In this document: piece after piece, positions 1 to 8,230 of the stretch
Layout: every line of letters starts with the position of its first letter
Position numbering within the stretch: position 1 is the first letter of the stretch
From: Streptomyces oryzae
Lineage (GTDB): Bacteria; Actinomycetota; Actinomycetes; Streptomycetales; Streptomycetaceae
Assembly: GCF_017676365.1 (NCBI RefSeq)
Contig: NZ_JADKMA010000011.1
Span: forward strand, 1-64,000
DNA length: 64,000 nucleotides
Direction: 5' to 3'
Notes under the pieces: model-generated
Told to the model about the DNA's origin: nothing
What the model saw: the letters and a program-made list of their open reading frames with translations, nothing else
Database searches by the model: none
Made by a program: the position numbers and the translations under genes

Positions 1-1026
1 CGTCCTTACCCGCAGAAGTGGGTGGAGAGCGACGATCCGGGCGGCCCGTACGCCGAGGCCGCCGGCGCGCTGGCCGGGGCCGGGCTGGAGGTGCACTCCT
101 GGGTGGTGCTGGCCCACAACTCCCGGCTGGGCGAGGACTTTCCGCACACCAGCGTCCGCAACGCCTACGGCGACCGCTACCCATGGGCCCCGTGCATCGC
201 GCGCCCCGAGGTGCGGGACTACGCCGTCGCGCTGGCGGCCGAGGCGGCGGTGCGGCCCGGCACCGGAACGCGTGGCACGGAACTGGAGTCCTGCGGCTGG
301 TACGGGCTCGCCCATCTGCACGCCCACGACAAGACCGGCGGCGTCCCGCTGGGCGCCGCGGCGACCGCCCTGATGTCGCTGTGCTTCTGCGACGTGTGCG
401 AGGAGGGGTACGCCACCCTGGGCGGCGACCCGGAACGGCTGCGCGAGCGCGTACTGCGCGCCCTGGAACCGGCCTGGCGGGGCGGGAGTGCCGCGGCTCC
501 GTCCCAACGGAGCGGGCGGGCGGGGGAGTGGGCCACGATCGAGTCGCTGCTCGGCGCAGAGTCCGCGGCCCTCGTCGCCCGGTGGCGGGACGCCGCGGCG
601 AGCCGTCTCCAGCGCGAAGCGGTCGCGGCGGTACGGCGCGAGGCGGCGCCCGGCGCCTTCCGGGTGCTCCTGCACGCCGACCCGGCCCCGCACCGTACGG
701 GCGCCAACGCGGGCACCAGCCCCGCCGATGTGCTCGGCCATGCCGACGGGGTCGTCGTCCCGTGCCCCGGCGGGCCCGAGAGCGGCGCCGAACGCGAGGA
801 AGCGCTGAGCCCGTTCGCCGCACACGGCGGGCCCGGTGCAACGCTCGCCGCCAACTTCACCGTCGTCTCCGGCATGGGCGGCAGCCCGCACACGCTCGCC
901 GACGACGCGGCGCACGCCCGCGCGCTCGGCGCGAGTGAACTGCGGCTCTACCACGCCGGGCTCGCCTCGGACCAGGACCTCGCCGCGGTGGCCGGAGCCC
1001 TCGCGGGGCAGCTGCCCGGGGGCTGA
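1..1026 (+). CDS. Unrecognised protein, 5' end outside window
   Basis: The frame is open from base 1, so the N-terminus is missing; 341 residues are visible. I do not recognise the family. Visible features are a Trp/His-rich stretch (SCGWYGLAHLHAHDKTG), a cluster of three cysteines in LCFCDVCEE, and a C-terminal segment ending in ELRLYHAGL that would fit the last strand and helix of a TIM barrel. That fold suggestion is inference only. Codon use is typical of the window. The gene converges on the penicillin-binding protein gene with one base between the two stop codons. Confidence 0.75.
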   Translation, partial: RPYPQKWVESDDPGGPYAEAAGALAGAGLEVHSWVVLAHNSRLGEDFPHTSVRNAYGDRYPWAPCIARPEVRDYAVALAAEAAVRPGTGTRGTELESCGWYGLAHLHAHDKTGGVPLGAAATALMSLCFCDVCEEGYATLGGDPERLRERVLRALEPAWRGGSAAAPSQRSGRAGEWATIESLLGAESAALVARWRDAAASRLQREAVAAVRREAAPGAFRVLLHADPAPHRTGANAGTSPADVLGHADGVVVPCPGGPESGAEREEALSPFAAHGGPGATLAANFTVVSGMGGSPHTLADDAAHARALGASELRLYHAGLASDQDLAAVAGALAGQLPGG

Positions 1027-1027
1027 G

Positions 1028-2524
1028 TCACCGCAGCGCTGCCTCCATCATCTGCTTGGCGATGGGGGCCGCCAGCCCGTTGCCGCTGACCTCGGCACGG
1101 GCCGCGTCCGAGTCCTCCACCACGACGGCGACGGCGACCTTTTTGCCGGAGTTTTTGCCCGAGTTTTCGCCGGATTCGGTCTCGCCGTAGGAGGTGAACC
1201 AGGCGTACGGCGTACCGCTGTTGTCGACGCCGTGCTGGGCCGTGCCGGTCTTGCCGCCGACCTTGACGCCGTCGATCTTCGCGTTGGAGCCGGTGCCCTT
1301 GTCCACCACCGTGCCCATGGCCGAGCGCAGCTGTGCGGCGGTGCGCTCGCTCATCACGCGGTGCGAGTCCGGGTCCTCGTACGACTGGAGCGTGTTGCCG
1401 CTCGCGTCCTGCACCCGGGAGACCATGTGCGGGTCCACGAGTTCGCCGCCGTGTGCGATGGCCTGCGAGACCATCGCCATCTGGAGCGGGGTCGCGGTGA
1501 CCTCGAACTGCCCGATGCCGGACAGCCCGGTCTGCGCCTCGTCCATCGAGGTGGGGAAGGTGCTCTTGGCGGCGCGCACGGGTACGTCCTGTTTCTCGTC
1601 GTTGAAGCCGAACTTCTCGGCCTGCTCGCGGAGCTTCTCGGCGCCCAGGTCGGTCGCCAGCTTGGCGAAGACGTTGTTGCACGAGTAGCGCAGCGCGGTC
1701 CGCAGCGAGGCGTTCTCGCACGGCGCCGACTTGTTCTCGTTCTCCAGCACCTTGGAGGTGCCCTTGAGGGTGTACGGGTCGGGGCTGTCGGTCGGCTCGT
1801 CAACCGAGGAGTACCGCCCGTCCTCCAGCGCCGCCGCGGCCACCACCAGCTTGAACGTCGAGCCCGGCGGTACGGCCTGGCGCAGCGCCCGGTTCAGCGT
1901 GGGCTTGTCGTCGGTCTTGTCGTTGCCGCTGCGCGCGGTCAGCTTCTTCCAGGCCGCGGTGTCCTCCGCGCCGCTGCCGCTGATGGCCGAGGGGTCGAAC
2001 GACGGGGTGCTGACGGCGCCGAGGATCTCACCGCTGTCCGGGTCGATCGCCACGGCGGCGCCCTTCTTGCCGCCCAGCGCCTCGTATCCGGTGCGCTGGA
2101 CGTGCGGATCGATGGTGGTCAGGACGTTGCCGGGGTTGGCCTGCTCGCCGGTCAGCAGGCCCAGCGGACTCTTGAGCCGGTCGTCGGTGCCGTCCAGCAC
2201 GTCCTGGTAGATGCCCTCCAGCTGGGTGGCACCCCGCACCTGTGAGGCGAAGCCGGTGACGGGTGCGTAGAGCGCGCCGTCGGTGTAGGCGCGCTGATAG
2301 CGCAGATCCCCGCCGCCCTTGGAGCGCGCGGAGCCGGTGACCGGCTCGCCGCCCACATAGATGTCCCCGAACGGCTGCGCGTACTGCTCGATGGTGTTGC
2401 GCCGGTTTTTTTCGCTGTCCGCGAGGGCTTCGCCGTGCGCCAGCTGCATCCAGGTGAGCCGCAGCAGCAGCGCCATCACCAGCAGCAGCGTGACGGTGCC
2501 CGCACGCCTGATCGTCCTGTTCAT
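1028..2524 (-). CDS. Class B penicillin-binding protein (peptidoglycan D,D-transpeptidase)
   Basis: This 498-residue protein cross-links peptidoglycan outside the membrane. A basic N-terminus and one hydrophobic segment (about residues 8-30) act as an uncleaved anchor. The transpeptidase motifs are all present: STFK at 222-225 with the acylated serine, SCN at 281-283 and KTG at 425-427. The length and the absence of a large N-terminal glycosyltransferase domain place it with PbpA/PBP2-type class B enzymes. No FtsW/RodA gene is adjacent, so it may be one of the accessory class B enzymes common in streptomycetes. Its 115-nt upstream gap follows a two-component gene set on the same strand, so co-transcription is possible. 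The ATG start is followed directly by the anchor. Confidence 0.93.
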   Translation of the reverse strand: MNRTIRRAGTVTLLLVMALLLRLTWMQLAHGEALADSEKNRRNTIEQYAQPFGDIYVGGEPVTGSARSKGGGDLRYQRAYTDGALYAPVTGFASQVRGATQLEGIYQDVLDGTDDRLKSPLGLLTGEQANPGNVLTTIDPHVQRTGYEALGGKKGAAVAIDPDSGEILGAVSTPSFDPSAISGSGAEDTAAWKKLTARSGNDKTDDKPTLNRALRQAVPPGSTFKLVVAAAALEDGRYSSVDEPTDSPDPYTLKGTSKVLENENKSAPCENASLRTALRYSCNNVFAKLATDLGAEKLREQAEKFGFNDEKQDVPVRAAKSTFPTSMDEAQTGLSGIGQFEVTATPLQMAMVSQAIAHGGELVDPHMVSRVQDASGNTLQSYEDPDSHRVMSERTAAQLRSAMGTVVDKGTGSNAKIDGVKVGGKTGTAQHGVDNSGTPYAWFTSYGETESGENSGKNSGKKVAVAVVVEDSDAARAEVSGNGLAAPIAKQMMEAALR

Positions 2525-2603
2525 CCCCTACGAGAACGCGTCCGACGGCGGCGCGGGTTCCTGCCGGCAGGGACTTCTCAGGGCATTCTCATCTCCCTCA
2601 GCC

Positions 2604-2642
2604 GGTCACCTCGCTCAGCTGGTCACCTCGCTCAGCTGGTCA
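2604..2642. repeat. 17-bp perfect tandem duplication at the response-regulator stop codon
   Basis: GGTCACCTCGCTCAGCT occurs twice head to tail (2604-2620 and 2621-2637), followed by a partial GGTCA. Read on the minus strand, each unit begins with TGA, and the first of these is the stop codon of the response regulator gene. The unit length is not a multiple of three. Confidence 0.9.
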
Positions 2643-3299
2643 GCCCGGGGTGACGACACCGTTCTCGTACGCGAGGATGACCGCCTGGGTGCGGTCCCGG
2701 GCGCCCAGCTTGGCCAGCACTCCGGCGACGTGCGTCTTCACCGTCGCCGTGCTGACCGTCAGCTGCCTGGCGATCTCCGCATTGGTCAGCCCCTGGGCCA
2801 TCAGCCGCAGGACCGACACCTCGCGGTCGGTGAGCCGCGTGGTGAGCTCCTCGGCGCGGCGTTCCCTGGCGTGGTGGGCGGCCAGGTTCCGGACGGCGGC
2901 AGGGAACAGCAGCGATTCGCCGCGCGCCACCAGCCGCACCCCTGCGACCAGGTCCTCTGCCGTCGCCCGCTTCAGCAGGAAGCCGTGAGCACCCGCGCGC
3001 AGCGCGTCGTAGACGTAGCTGTCGTTCTCGAAGGTGGTCAGGATCAGGATGCGCGGTGCCTGCTCGCCCATGGACCGCACCAGGTGCTCCGTGGCGCGGA
3101 TGCCGTCGACGCGCGGCATGCGCACATCCATCAGCACCACGTCCGGGCGCAGCTCGCGTATGGCTGAGACCGCCTCGTCGCCGTCCGCCGCCTCGCCGAC
3201 CAGCTCGATCCCCGGCTCGCTCGCCAGGATCGCGCGCAGCGCCGTACGGACCATGCGCTCGTCGTCCGCGAGCAGGACTCGCAGGGGCGCCGCTGTCAT
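2640..3299 (-). CDS. NarL/FixJ-family response regulator
   Basis: This 219-residue DNA-binding regulator has an N-terminal receiver domain (about 1-120) with the acidic pair D12/D13, the phosphoacceptor D58 in LMDVR, and a conserved T/K pair (ILTT, LLKR). The C-terminal LuxR-type helix-turn-helix contains LTDREVSVLRLMAQGLTNAEIA and ATVKTHVAGVLAKLG. Its ATG overlaps the stop of the sensor kinase gene (ATGA), so the two are translationally coupled and are very probably cognate. An open frame continues upstream through the kinase region in another register, but the coupled ATG with a normal receiver start is the better choice. Confidence 0.95.
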   Translation of the reverse strand: MTAAPLRVLLADDERMVRTALRAILASEPGIELVGEAADGDEAVSAIRELRPDVVLMDVRMPRVDGIRATEHLVRSMGEQAPRILILTTFENDSYVYDALRAGAHGFLLKRATAEDLVAGVRLVARGESLLFPAAVRNLAAHHARERRAEELTTRLTDREVSVLRLMAQGLTNAEIARQLTVSTATVKTHVAGVLAKLGARDRTQAVILAYENGVVTPG

Positions 3300-4639
3300 C
3301 GAGTGCTCTCCTCTTCGGTGCTTTCCCGCGCCGCTCTCGGCGGCTTGATCTCCTCGCGTACCTGCGGGGCCAGCGGCAGGCGGGCCGTCAGCCGCCAGAT
3401 CCCGCCCTCGCCGCCCGCCCGTGCGGTGCCGCCCAGCAGCGCCGCCCGTTCGGCGATCCCCGCCAGGCCCCGGCCGCCCGAGGCGCGGGTGGGGGTCGCC
3501 TGGCCCGCGGCTGCCTCGCGGTTCTCGACCGTGACCGCCAGCAGATCGCCGTCCGGGGAGCGTTGCCGCTCCAGCCGGACGTCCACGGCGGCGCCGGGCG
3601 CGTGCCGCAGCGCGTTGCTCAGCCCCTCCTGCACCACGCGGAAGGACTCGGCCGAGACCTGGGCCTCCAGCAGCGCGAGGGGGCCGAGAGCGTCGTCGAC
3701 CCGCAGCCGGACCTCGGTGCCGGTGGCGCGGGTGCGGGCGACCAGGGTGTCGAGGCCGGCCGCCAGACCCGGTCCGGTCGCCGGGGCGCTCTCCCCGGCC
3801 CGCAGCACTCCGAGCACCGCGTCCAGCTCCGCCACGGCGCCCCGGCTGGTCTCCTCGATCGCCGCCAGCGCCTCCCGTACGAACTCCGGGTCGCCGTCCA
3901 GCACCCGGCGAGCGGCGCCCGCCTGGAGCGAGACCGCGCTGAGCGCGTGCCCGACCGAGTCGTGCAGCTCGCGCGCCAGCCGGTTGCGGGCCGCCAGGTC
4001 GGCCGCGCGGCGCTCGGCCGCGGCGAGCCGGTCGGCCGGCGTGGGCCCCAGCAGCACGGGCGCACAGCGCGCCAGCAGCGCCCCGGCCCCGTGTACGGCG
4101 GCCACCAGCGCCACCAGCAGCGCGAGCCCGGCGACCGGTGCCGTCCACAGCGCGCTGCCCGCGTGGTCCCACGGCCAGGACCAGTTCATCTCGCGCAGGG
4201 CGGGGAAGAGCGGGAGGACCAGCAGGACGACGGCCATCGGCGGCACTGCCAGCGAAGCCCCGCTCAGCATCCCGCCGAGCCCCACGTGCAGCGTGAACCA
4301 GACCGCGGTGCGGCGCCGCGCCGCCCACGGGTCGGCGGGCCCCAGGGCGAGCGTGCCGCCGGGCAGCTCGCACAGTGCGCGCGCCGAGGCGGACTCCAGC
4401 GACCGGAGCACCGGCAGCAGCCCGGCCACCGCCACGAGCGGGAGGGAGAGTCCGAACGCCAGGAACTGCGGGCCGACTTCGGAGTTCAGAAACTTGACCA
4501 TACCGGGACGTACAATGCCGATTCCGACATTGGCCAGCAGGTAGAACGGCATCAGCAGCGCACCGCCCTGGAGCAGATGCACCCAGCGCAGCGCCAGGAC
4601 GCGCACCCTGCCGCGCCGCCCCGCCGGCCGTTCCGTCAT
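3296..4639 (-). CDS. Sensor histidine kinase (HisKA_3 type)
   Basis: This is a 447-residue membrane kinase. Four or five hydrophobic segments lie in residues 15-190, followed by a coiled linker and a HisKA_3 dimerisation domain with the phosphoacceptor H226 in RELHDSVGHALSAV. The C-terminal ATPase domain shows an N-box-like EGLSNALRHA and a glycine-rich GGRGLAGIAERAALLGG. It phosphorylates the overlapping NarL-type regulator. Its start ATG overlaps the stop of the upstream membrane-protein gene, making a three-gene unit. The signal is unknown; there is no extracellular sensor domain of any size, as is common for kinases that sense membrane stress or work with a partner membrane protein. Confidence 0.93.
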   Translation of the reverse strand: MTERPAGRRGRVRVLALRWVHLLQGGALLMPFYLLANVGIGIVRPGMVKFLNSEVGPQFLAFGLSLPLVAVAGLLPVLRSLESASARALCELPGGTLALGPADPWAARRRTAVWFTLHVGLGGMLSGASLAVPPMAVVLLVLPLFPALREMNWSWPWDHAGSALWTAPVAGLALLVALVAAVHGAGALLARCAPVLLGPTPADRLAAAERRAADLAARNRLARELHDSVGHALSAVSLQAGAARRVLDGDPEFVREALAAIEETSRGAVAELDAVLGVLRAGESAPATGPGLAAGLDTLVARTRATGTEVRLRVDDALGPLALLEAQVSAESFRVVQEGLSNALRHAPGAAVDVRLERQRSPDGDLLAVTVENREAAAGQATPTRASGGRGLAGIAERAALLGGTARAGGEGGIWRLTARLPLAPQVREEIKPPRAARESTEEESTR

Positions 4640-5616
4640 ACCGTCGCCCCCCTGCTGTGCGTGCGCGCCCGGTGGCGCAGCTGCCGGGCACCCAGCGCCG
4701 CGAGCAGCAGCCCGGCGAGCGCCTGGCAAGAGTAGGCCAGCAGCGCGGTCCCGCTCGTCTCCTGGCCCAGCGTCCGGCCACCGCCGGAGAGCGCCCCCAG
4801 CAGCAGCCAGCCGCCCCAGCACGCCAGCACACCAGTGCCGCTCCACGCGGCGGCCAGCGTCGGCCACAGCCGCGCCGTGGCGCCGCGCTCGGTACCGCCC
4901 GTACGCAGCAACTTCGCGACTGCTGCGACGGCGAGAACCGCGTACAGCAGGAACGTCGCATCGACGATCCGGCTGTCGGCACTCCCTTCGGTCATCCACA
5001 CCGCCTGTCCCACCGCCCAGGGAAGCGCCACGAGCACCGCCGCGGCGAACAGCCCGCGCCGCCTGTGGTGCACTCCGCCCGGGCCGTCCGGTGCAGCAGT
5101 GCCCGGATACGGCGGATACAGCGGGGAGCGCAACAGTGCGCCCCAGCGGTCGCGTACGTACAGGACGAACAGCGCACCCAGGGCGATGGCCTGCACGGAG
5201 AATCCGGTGTAGACGAGAGTCCACACCCAGCTCTCCAGCAGTCCGTCGGCGCCCTTGTCGCTGCCGTCCCCGCCGCTGCCGCCGAGCACCCCGTGCAGCA
5301 GCTGCACGGGAAAGGCGACCACGATCGGTCCCAGCAGCCCGCAGGCGATCCACAGGGGAAGAGCGACCACGGCGCCGGGGAGCCGCCGCCCCCAGGGGCG
5401 GGTGAGGGCGAGCACCAGCAGCACGACAGTGCCGTCCATGGCGACCGTCAGTGCGTTGAGGGCCCACATCGTGGCGCCGCTGTCGAGCAGTGGGCTGCCC
5501 CGGGGGATGCCGAGTCGCCCGCCGGACAGCCAGACGAGCTTCAGCGTCAGATACGGCAGACAGGCGGCCACCGTGACGGCGGCGAGGACATTCCTTGCTC
5601 TCTCCATGGCCACCAC
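4636..5616 (-). CDS. Polytopic membrane protein co-encoded with a two-component system
   Basis: This 326-residue protein has about eight hydrophobic segments and no recognisable catalytic motif. Its last codons overlap the start of the sensor kinase (ATGA), so it is the first gene of a three-gene unit with the kinase and regulator. An accessory role in sensing is inferred from that coupling alone. A GTG at 5616 or an ATG at 5607 could be the start; they differ by three residues. I do not recognise the family. Confidence 0.85.
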   Translation of the reverse strand: MVAMERARNVLAAVTVAACLPYLTLKLVWLSGGRLGIPRGSPLLDSGATMWALNALTVAMDGTVVLLVLALTRPWGRRLPGAVVALPLWIACGLLGPIVVAFPVQLLHGVLGGSGGDGSDKGADGLLESWVWTLVYTGFSVQAIALGALFVLYVRDRWGALLRSPLYPPYPGTAAPDGPGGVHHRRRGLFAAAVLVALPWAVGQAVWMTEGSADSRIVDATFLLYAVLAVAAVAKLLRTGGTERGATARLWPTLAAAWSGTGVLACWGGWLLLGALSGGGRTLGQETSGTALLAYSCQALAGLLLAALGARQLRHRARTHSRGATV

Positions 5617-5704
5617 GCTCCCGGCCCGGCGGAAGCGGCACCTCCTGCCCGGCGACGAACCGCCTCCGCCGCGCGGCGGAGACCGCTCGTCACAGAGTCG
5701 AGGG

Positions 5705-6475
5705 TCAGAGCGTGCGCGTGGCGTGCATCAGCCGGTCCCGCGCGTCGAAGAGCGCGTCCTTGATCGTCTGTTCGTGTGCGGGCGTCAGCCGGGCCACCGG
5801 CACCGAGCAGCTGATGGCATCCCTGGCCGGGGTGCGGTAGGGGATGGCGACGCCGAAGCAGCGCAGGCCCAGCGTGTTCTCCTCGCGGTCCACGGCGTAC
5901 CCCTGCTCGCGCACCAGGTGCAACTCCTCGATCAGCCGCTCCCGGTCGGTGAGGGTGTGCTCGGTGAGCTGGGCCAGCGCCTCGGGCAGCATCTTGCGCA
6001 CCTGCTCGTCCGGGTACGTGGCGAGCAGCGCCTTGCCCAGCGAGGTCGAGTGCGCGGGCAGCCGGCGCCCGACGCGGGTGAACGGGCGCAGATAGTGCTG
6101 GGACTGGCGGGTGGCGAGGTAGACCACGTTGGTGCCGTCCAGCCGCGCCAGGTGGATGGTCTCCGTGGTGTCGTCCGAGAGCCGGTCCAAGGTGGGCCTG
6201 GCCGCTGCCACCACCTCGTCGCCGTCGATGTACGACGTTCCGACCAGCAGTGCCCGCACCCCGATTCCGTACCGGGTGCCGGTGGCGTCCGTCTCCACCC
6301 AGCCGAGGTCGACCAGCGTGCGCAGCAGCATGTAGAGGCTCGACTTGGGGTAGCCGACCGCCTCCTGGACGGCGGCCAGCGTGTGCATCCCGGGCCGCCC
6401 CGCGAAGAACTCCAGCAGCTCCACCGTCCGCACGGCCGACTTGACCTGCGAACCCCCCGCCTCGGTACCCGACAT
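5705..6475 (-). CDS. IclR-family transcriptional regulator
   Basis: This 256-residue regulator has an N-terminal winged helix (about 12-75, with LAAVQEAVGYPKSSLYMLLRTLVDLGWV) and a C-terminal IclR effector-binding domain (about 80-250, with LPAHSTSLGKALLA and LGLRCFGVAIPY). IclR proteins usually control sugar-acid, aromatic or amino-acid catabolism and bind small carboxylates. It is divergent from the aldehyde dehydrogenase gene, and an inverted repeat lies between them, so local control of that gene and of itself is likely. The ATG at 6475 was chosen because MSGTEAGGSQVKSAVRTVELL places the helix-turn-helix at its usual distance from the start. Confidence 0.93.
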   Translation of the reverse strand: MSGTEAGGSQVKSAVRTVELLEFFAGRPGMHTLAAVQEAVGYPKSSLYMLLRTLVDLGWVETDATGTRYGIGVRALLVGTSYIDGDEVVAAARPTLDRLSDDTTETIHLARLDGTNVVYLATRQSQHYLRPFTRVGRRLPAHSTSLGKALLATYPDEQVRKMLPEALAQLTEHTLTDRERLIEELHLVREQGYAVDREENTLGLRCFGVAIPYRTPARDAISCSVPVARLTPAHEQTIKDALFDARDRLMHATRTL

Positions 6476-6536
6476 CGACCTTGACCCCTCTGTTCGCGCA
6501 GACCTACAGTCCCAAAGGAATTCACCTACAGGGATA

Positions 6537-6556
6537 TTGTTCAGCATACCGAACAA
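6537..6556. promoter_or_regulatory. Candidate IclR operator, TTGTTC-N8-GAACAA
   Basis: A perfect 6-bp inverted repeat with an 8-bp spacer lies in the 156-nt divergent region between the IclR gene (start 6475) and the aldehyde dehydrogenase (start 6632). It is the only AT-rich palindrome there. IclR proteins bind palindromes of this size; the assignment is inferred from position. Confidence 0.5.
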
Positions 6557-6631
6557 GATGGCCCCGCAGGGCCGATGAGGCCGCGCGGGACGCCTGCAGG
6601 AGAGCGGATCCGCAGGACCAGGAGGACCCCG

Positions 6632-8158
6632 GTGGCAGCAGCAGTACCAGTGTGGAGCGTCGACCCCCGTACCGGAAAGCAGCGGGAGCGGGTTGCCGAC
6701 GAGGCCACGGCGGCCGATGTGGACGCCGCCGTACGGGCCGCGCACGCAGCGCTCCCCGCGCTCGCCGACCGCGTGGTCCGCGCGGCCTTCCTGCGCGCCG
6801 CCGCGAAGCGGCTGGAGGCCGACGGCGAGCGGGTCGTCGCGACGGCTGACGCCGAGAGCGCGCTGGGCGAGCCCCGGCTGACCGGCGAACTCGCCCGTAC
6901 GACAGGGCAGCTGCGGGCCTTCGCCGACGAGGTCGAGGACGGCGGCTACCTCGACGTCATCATCGACCACGCCGACTCCACGCTCACCCCGCCCCGCCCC
7001 GACCTGCGCCGCTACAAGCTGCCGATCGGCGTCGTCGCCGTCTACGCCGCCTCCAACTTCCCGCTGGCCTTCTCCGTTCCCGGCGGCGACACCGCCAGCG
7101 CGCTCGCCGCCGGCTGTCCCGTTGTCGTCAAGGCACACCCCGACCACCCCGCCACCTCGGCACTGTGTGCGGCAGCGCTGCGGGCCGCGGCAGTGGACTC
7201 GGGGCTGCCCGAGGACGTCGTCTCGGTGGTGTACGGCTTCGAGGCGGGCGTCGAACTGGTGCGGCACCCGCTGGTGTCGGCTGCCGGGTTCACCGGCTCG
7301 GTCAAGGGCGGCCGTGCCCTCTTCGACGCGGCTGCCGCCCGGCCCCGGCCCATCCCGTTCCACGGCGAGCTGGGCTCCCTCAACCCCGTGGTGGTCACCC
7401 GCGAGGCCGTCGCCGAGCGCGCCGAGCAGATCGGCGAGGGGCTCGGCGGCTCCATGACCCTGGGCACCGGTCAGTTCTGTGTGAAGCCCGGCCTCGTCCT
7501 CGTCCCTGAGGGCGCGGACGGCGACCGGATGCTCGACAAGCTCTCCGCGGCCCTGCGCGCCACCGCCCCCGGCCATCTGCTGGACGACCGGATGCGGGAC
7601 GCGTTCCTCGCCGGTGTCGCCGAACGGGCGGCCCTCGCCCGGGTCGAGACGCCGGTCGTCGCCGGGGCGGGGGACGACGAGCGGACCGTGCGGCCCGGGC
7701 TGTTCACCGTCACCGCCGGTGAACTGGGCGAGGAGCACGAGCTGTTGCTGGAGGAGTGCTTCGGTCCGGTGACCGTCGTCGTCCGGTACGCGGACGAGGC
7801 GGAGGTCGAGACGGTGCTGGACCAGGTGGCCGGCAGCCTCACCGCCACGGTGCACCTGGGGACGGGTGAGGCCGCGGGCGGTGCGGGTGCCACCTCGCTG
7901 GTCGCACGGCTCACGGCTGTCGCGGGGCGGGTGCTGGTGAACGGATGGCCCACCGGGGTCGCCGTCGCGCCGGCTCAGCACCACGGGGGGCCGTACCCGG
8001 CCACCACGTCGACGTCCACGTCCGTCGGGGCCACCGCCATCGAGCGCTGGCTGCGGCCGGTCGCCTTCCAGAACACGCCCGAGGCCCTGCTCCCACCCGA
8101 ACTGCGGGACGGTAACCCGCTGGGGCTGCCGCGCAGGGTCGACGGCGTGCGGGAGTAG
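6632..8158 (+). CDS. NADP-type aldehyde dehydrogenase, alpha-ketoglutaric semialdehyde dehydrogenase-like
   Basis: This 508-residue enzyme probably oxidises 2,5-dioxopentanoate (alpha-ketoglutaric semialdehyde) to 2-oxoglutarate, the last step of sugar-acid or hydroxyproline catabolism. The catalytic residues are C283 in GTGQFCVKPG and E246 in HGELGSLNP. The cofactor-binding region holds YAASNFPLAFSVPGGDTASALAAGCPVVVKAHP. These motifs fit the KGSADH subgroup of the ALDH superfamily. The GTG at 6632 was chosen because GGAGGA lies five bases upstream; an ATG further 5' would add an Arg-rich tail. No dehydratase or racemase gene is nearby, so the upstream pathway is not known. The IclR gene is the divergent neighbour. 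Confidence 0.88.
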   Translation: MAAAVPVWSVDPRTGKQRERVADEATAADVDAAVRAAHAALPALADRVVRAAFLRAAAKRLEADGERVVATADAESALGEPRLTGELARTTGQLRAFADEVEDGGYLDVIIDHADSTLTPPRPDLRRYKLPIGVVAVYAASNFPLAFSVPGGDTASALAAGCPVVVKAHPDHPATSALCAAALRAAAVDSGLPEDVVSVVYGFEAGVELVRHPLVSAAGFTGSVKGGRALFDAAAARPRPIPFHGELGSLNPVVVTREAVAERAEQIGEGLGGSMTLGTGQFCVKPGLVLVPEGADGDRMLDKLSAALRATAPGHLLDDRMRDAFLAGVAERAALARVETPVVAGAGDDERTVRPGLFTVTAGELGEEHELLLEECFGPVTVVVRYADEAEVETVLDQVAGSLTATVHLGTGEAAGGAGATSLVARLTAVAGRVLVNGWPTGVAVAPAQHHGGPYPATTSTSTSVGATAIERWLRPVAFQNTPEALLPPELRDGNPLGLPRRVDGVRE

Positions 8159-8230
8159 GACGCGCCCCGCAGAGTTTCGAGGAGCTCAAACTCCGTGGAC
8201 CGGCGGCGCCCGTTTCGCGAAACTGGCGGA

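Noticed and set aside
2640..4982. A 780-codon frame joining kinase-region sequence to the response regulator as a hybrid protein
   Set aside because: Its first 560 residues are Arg/Ala/Gly-rich sequence in the wrong register of the kinase gene. The regulator has its own ATG coupled to the kinase stop.
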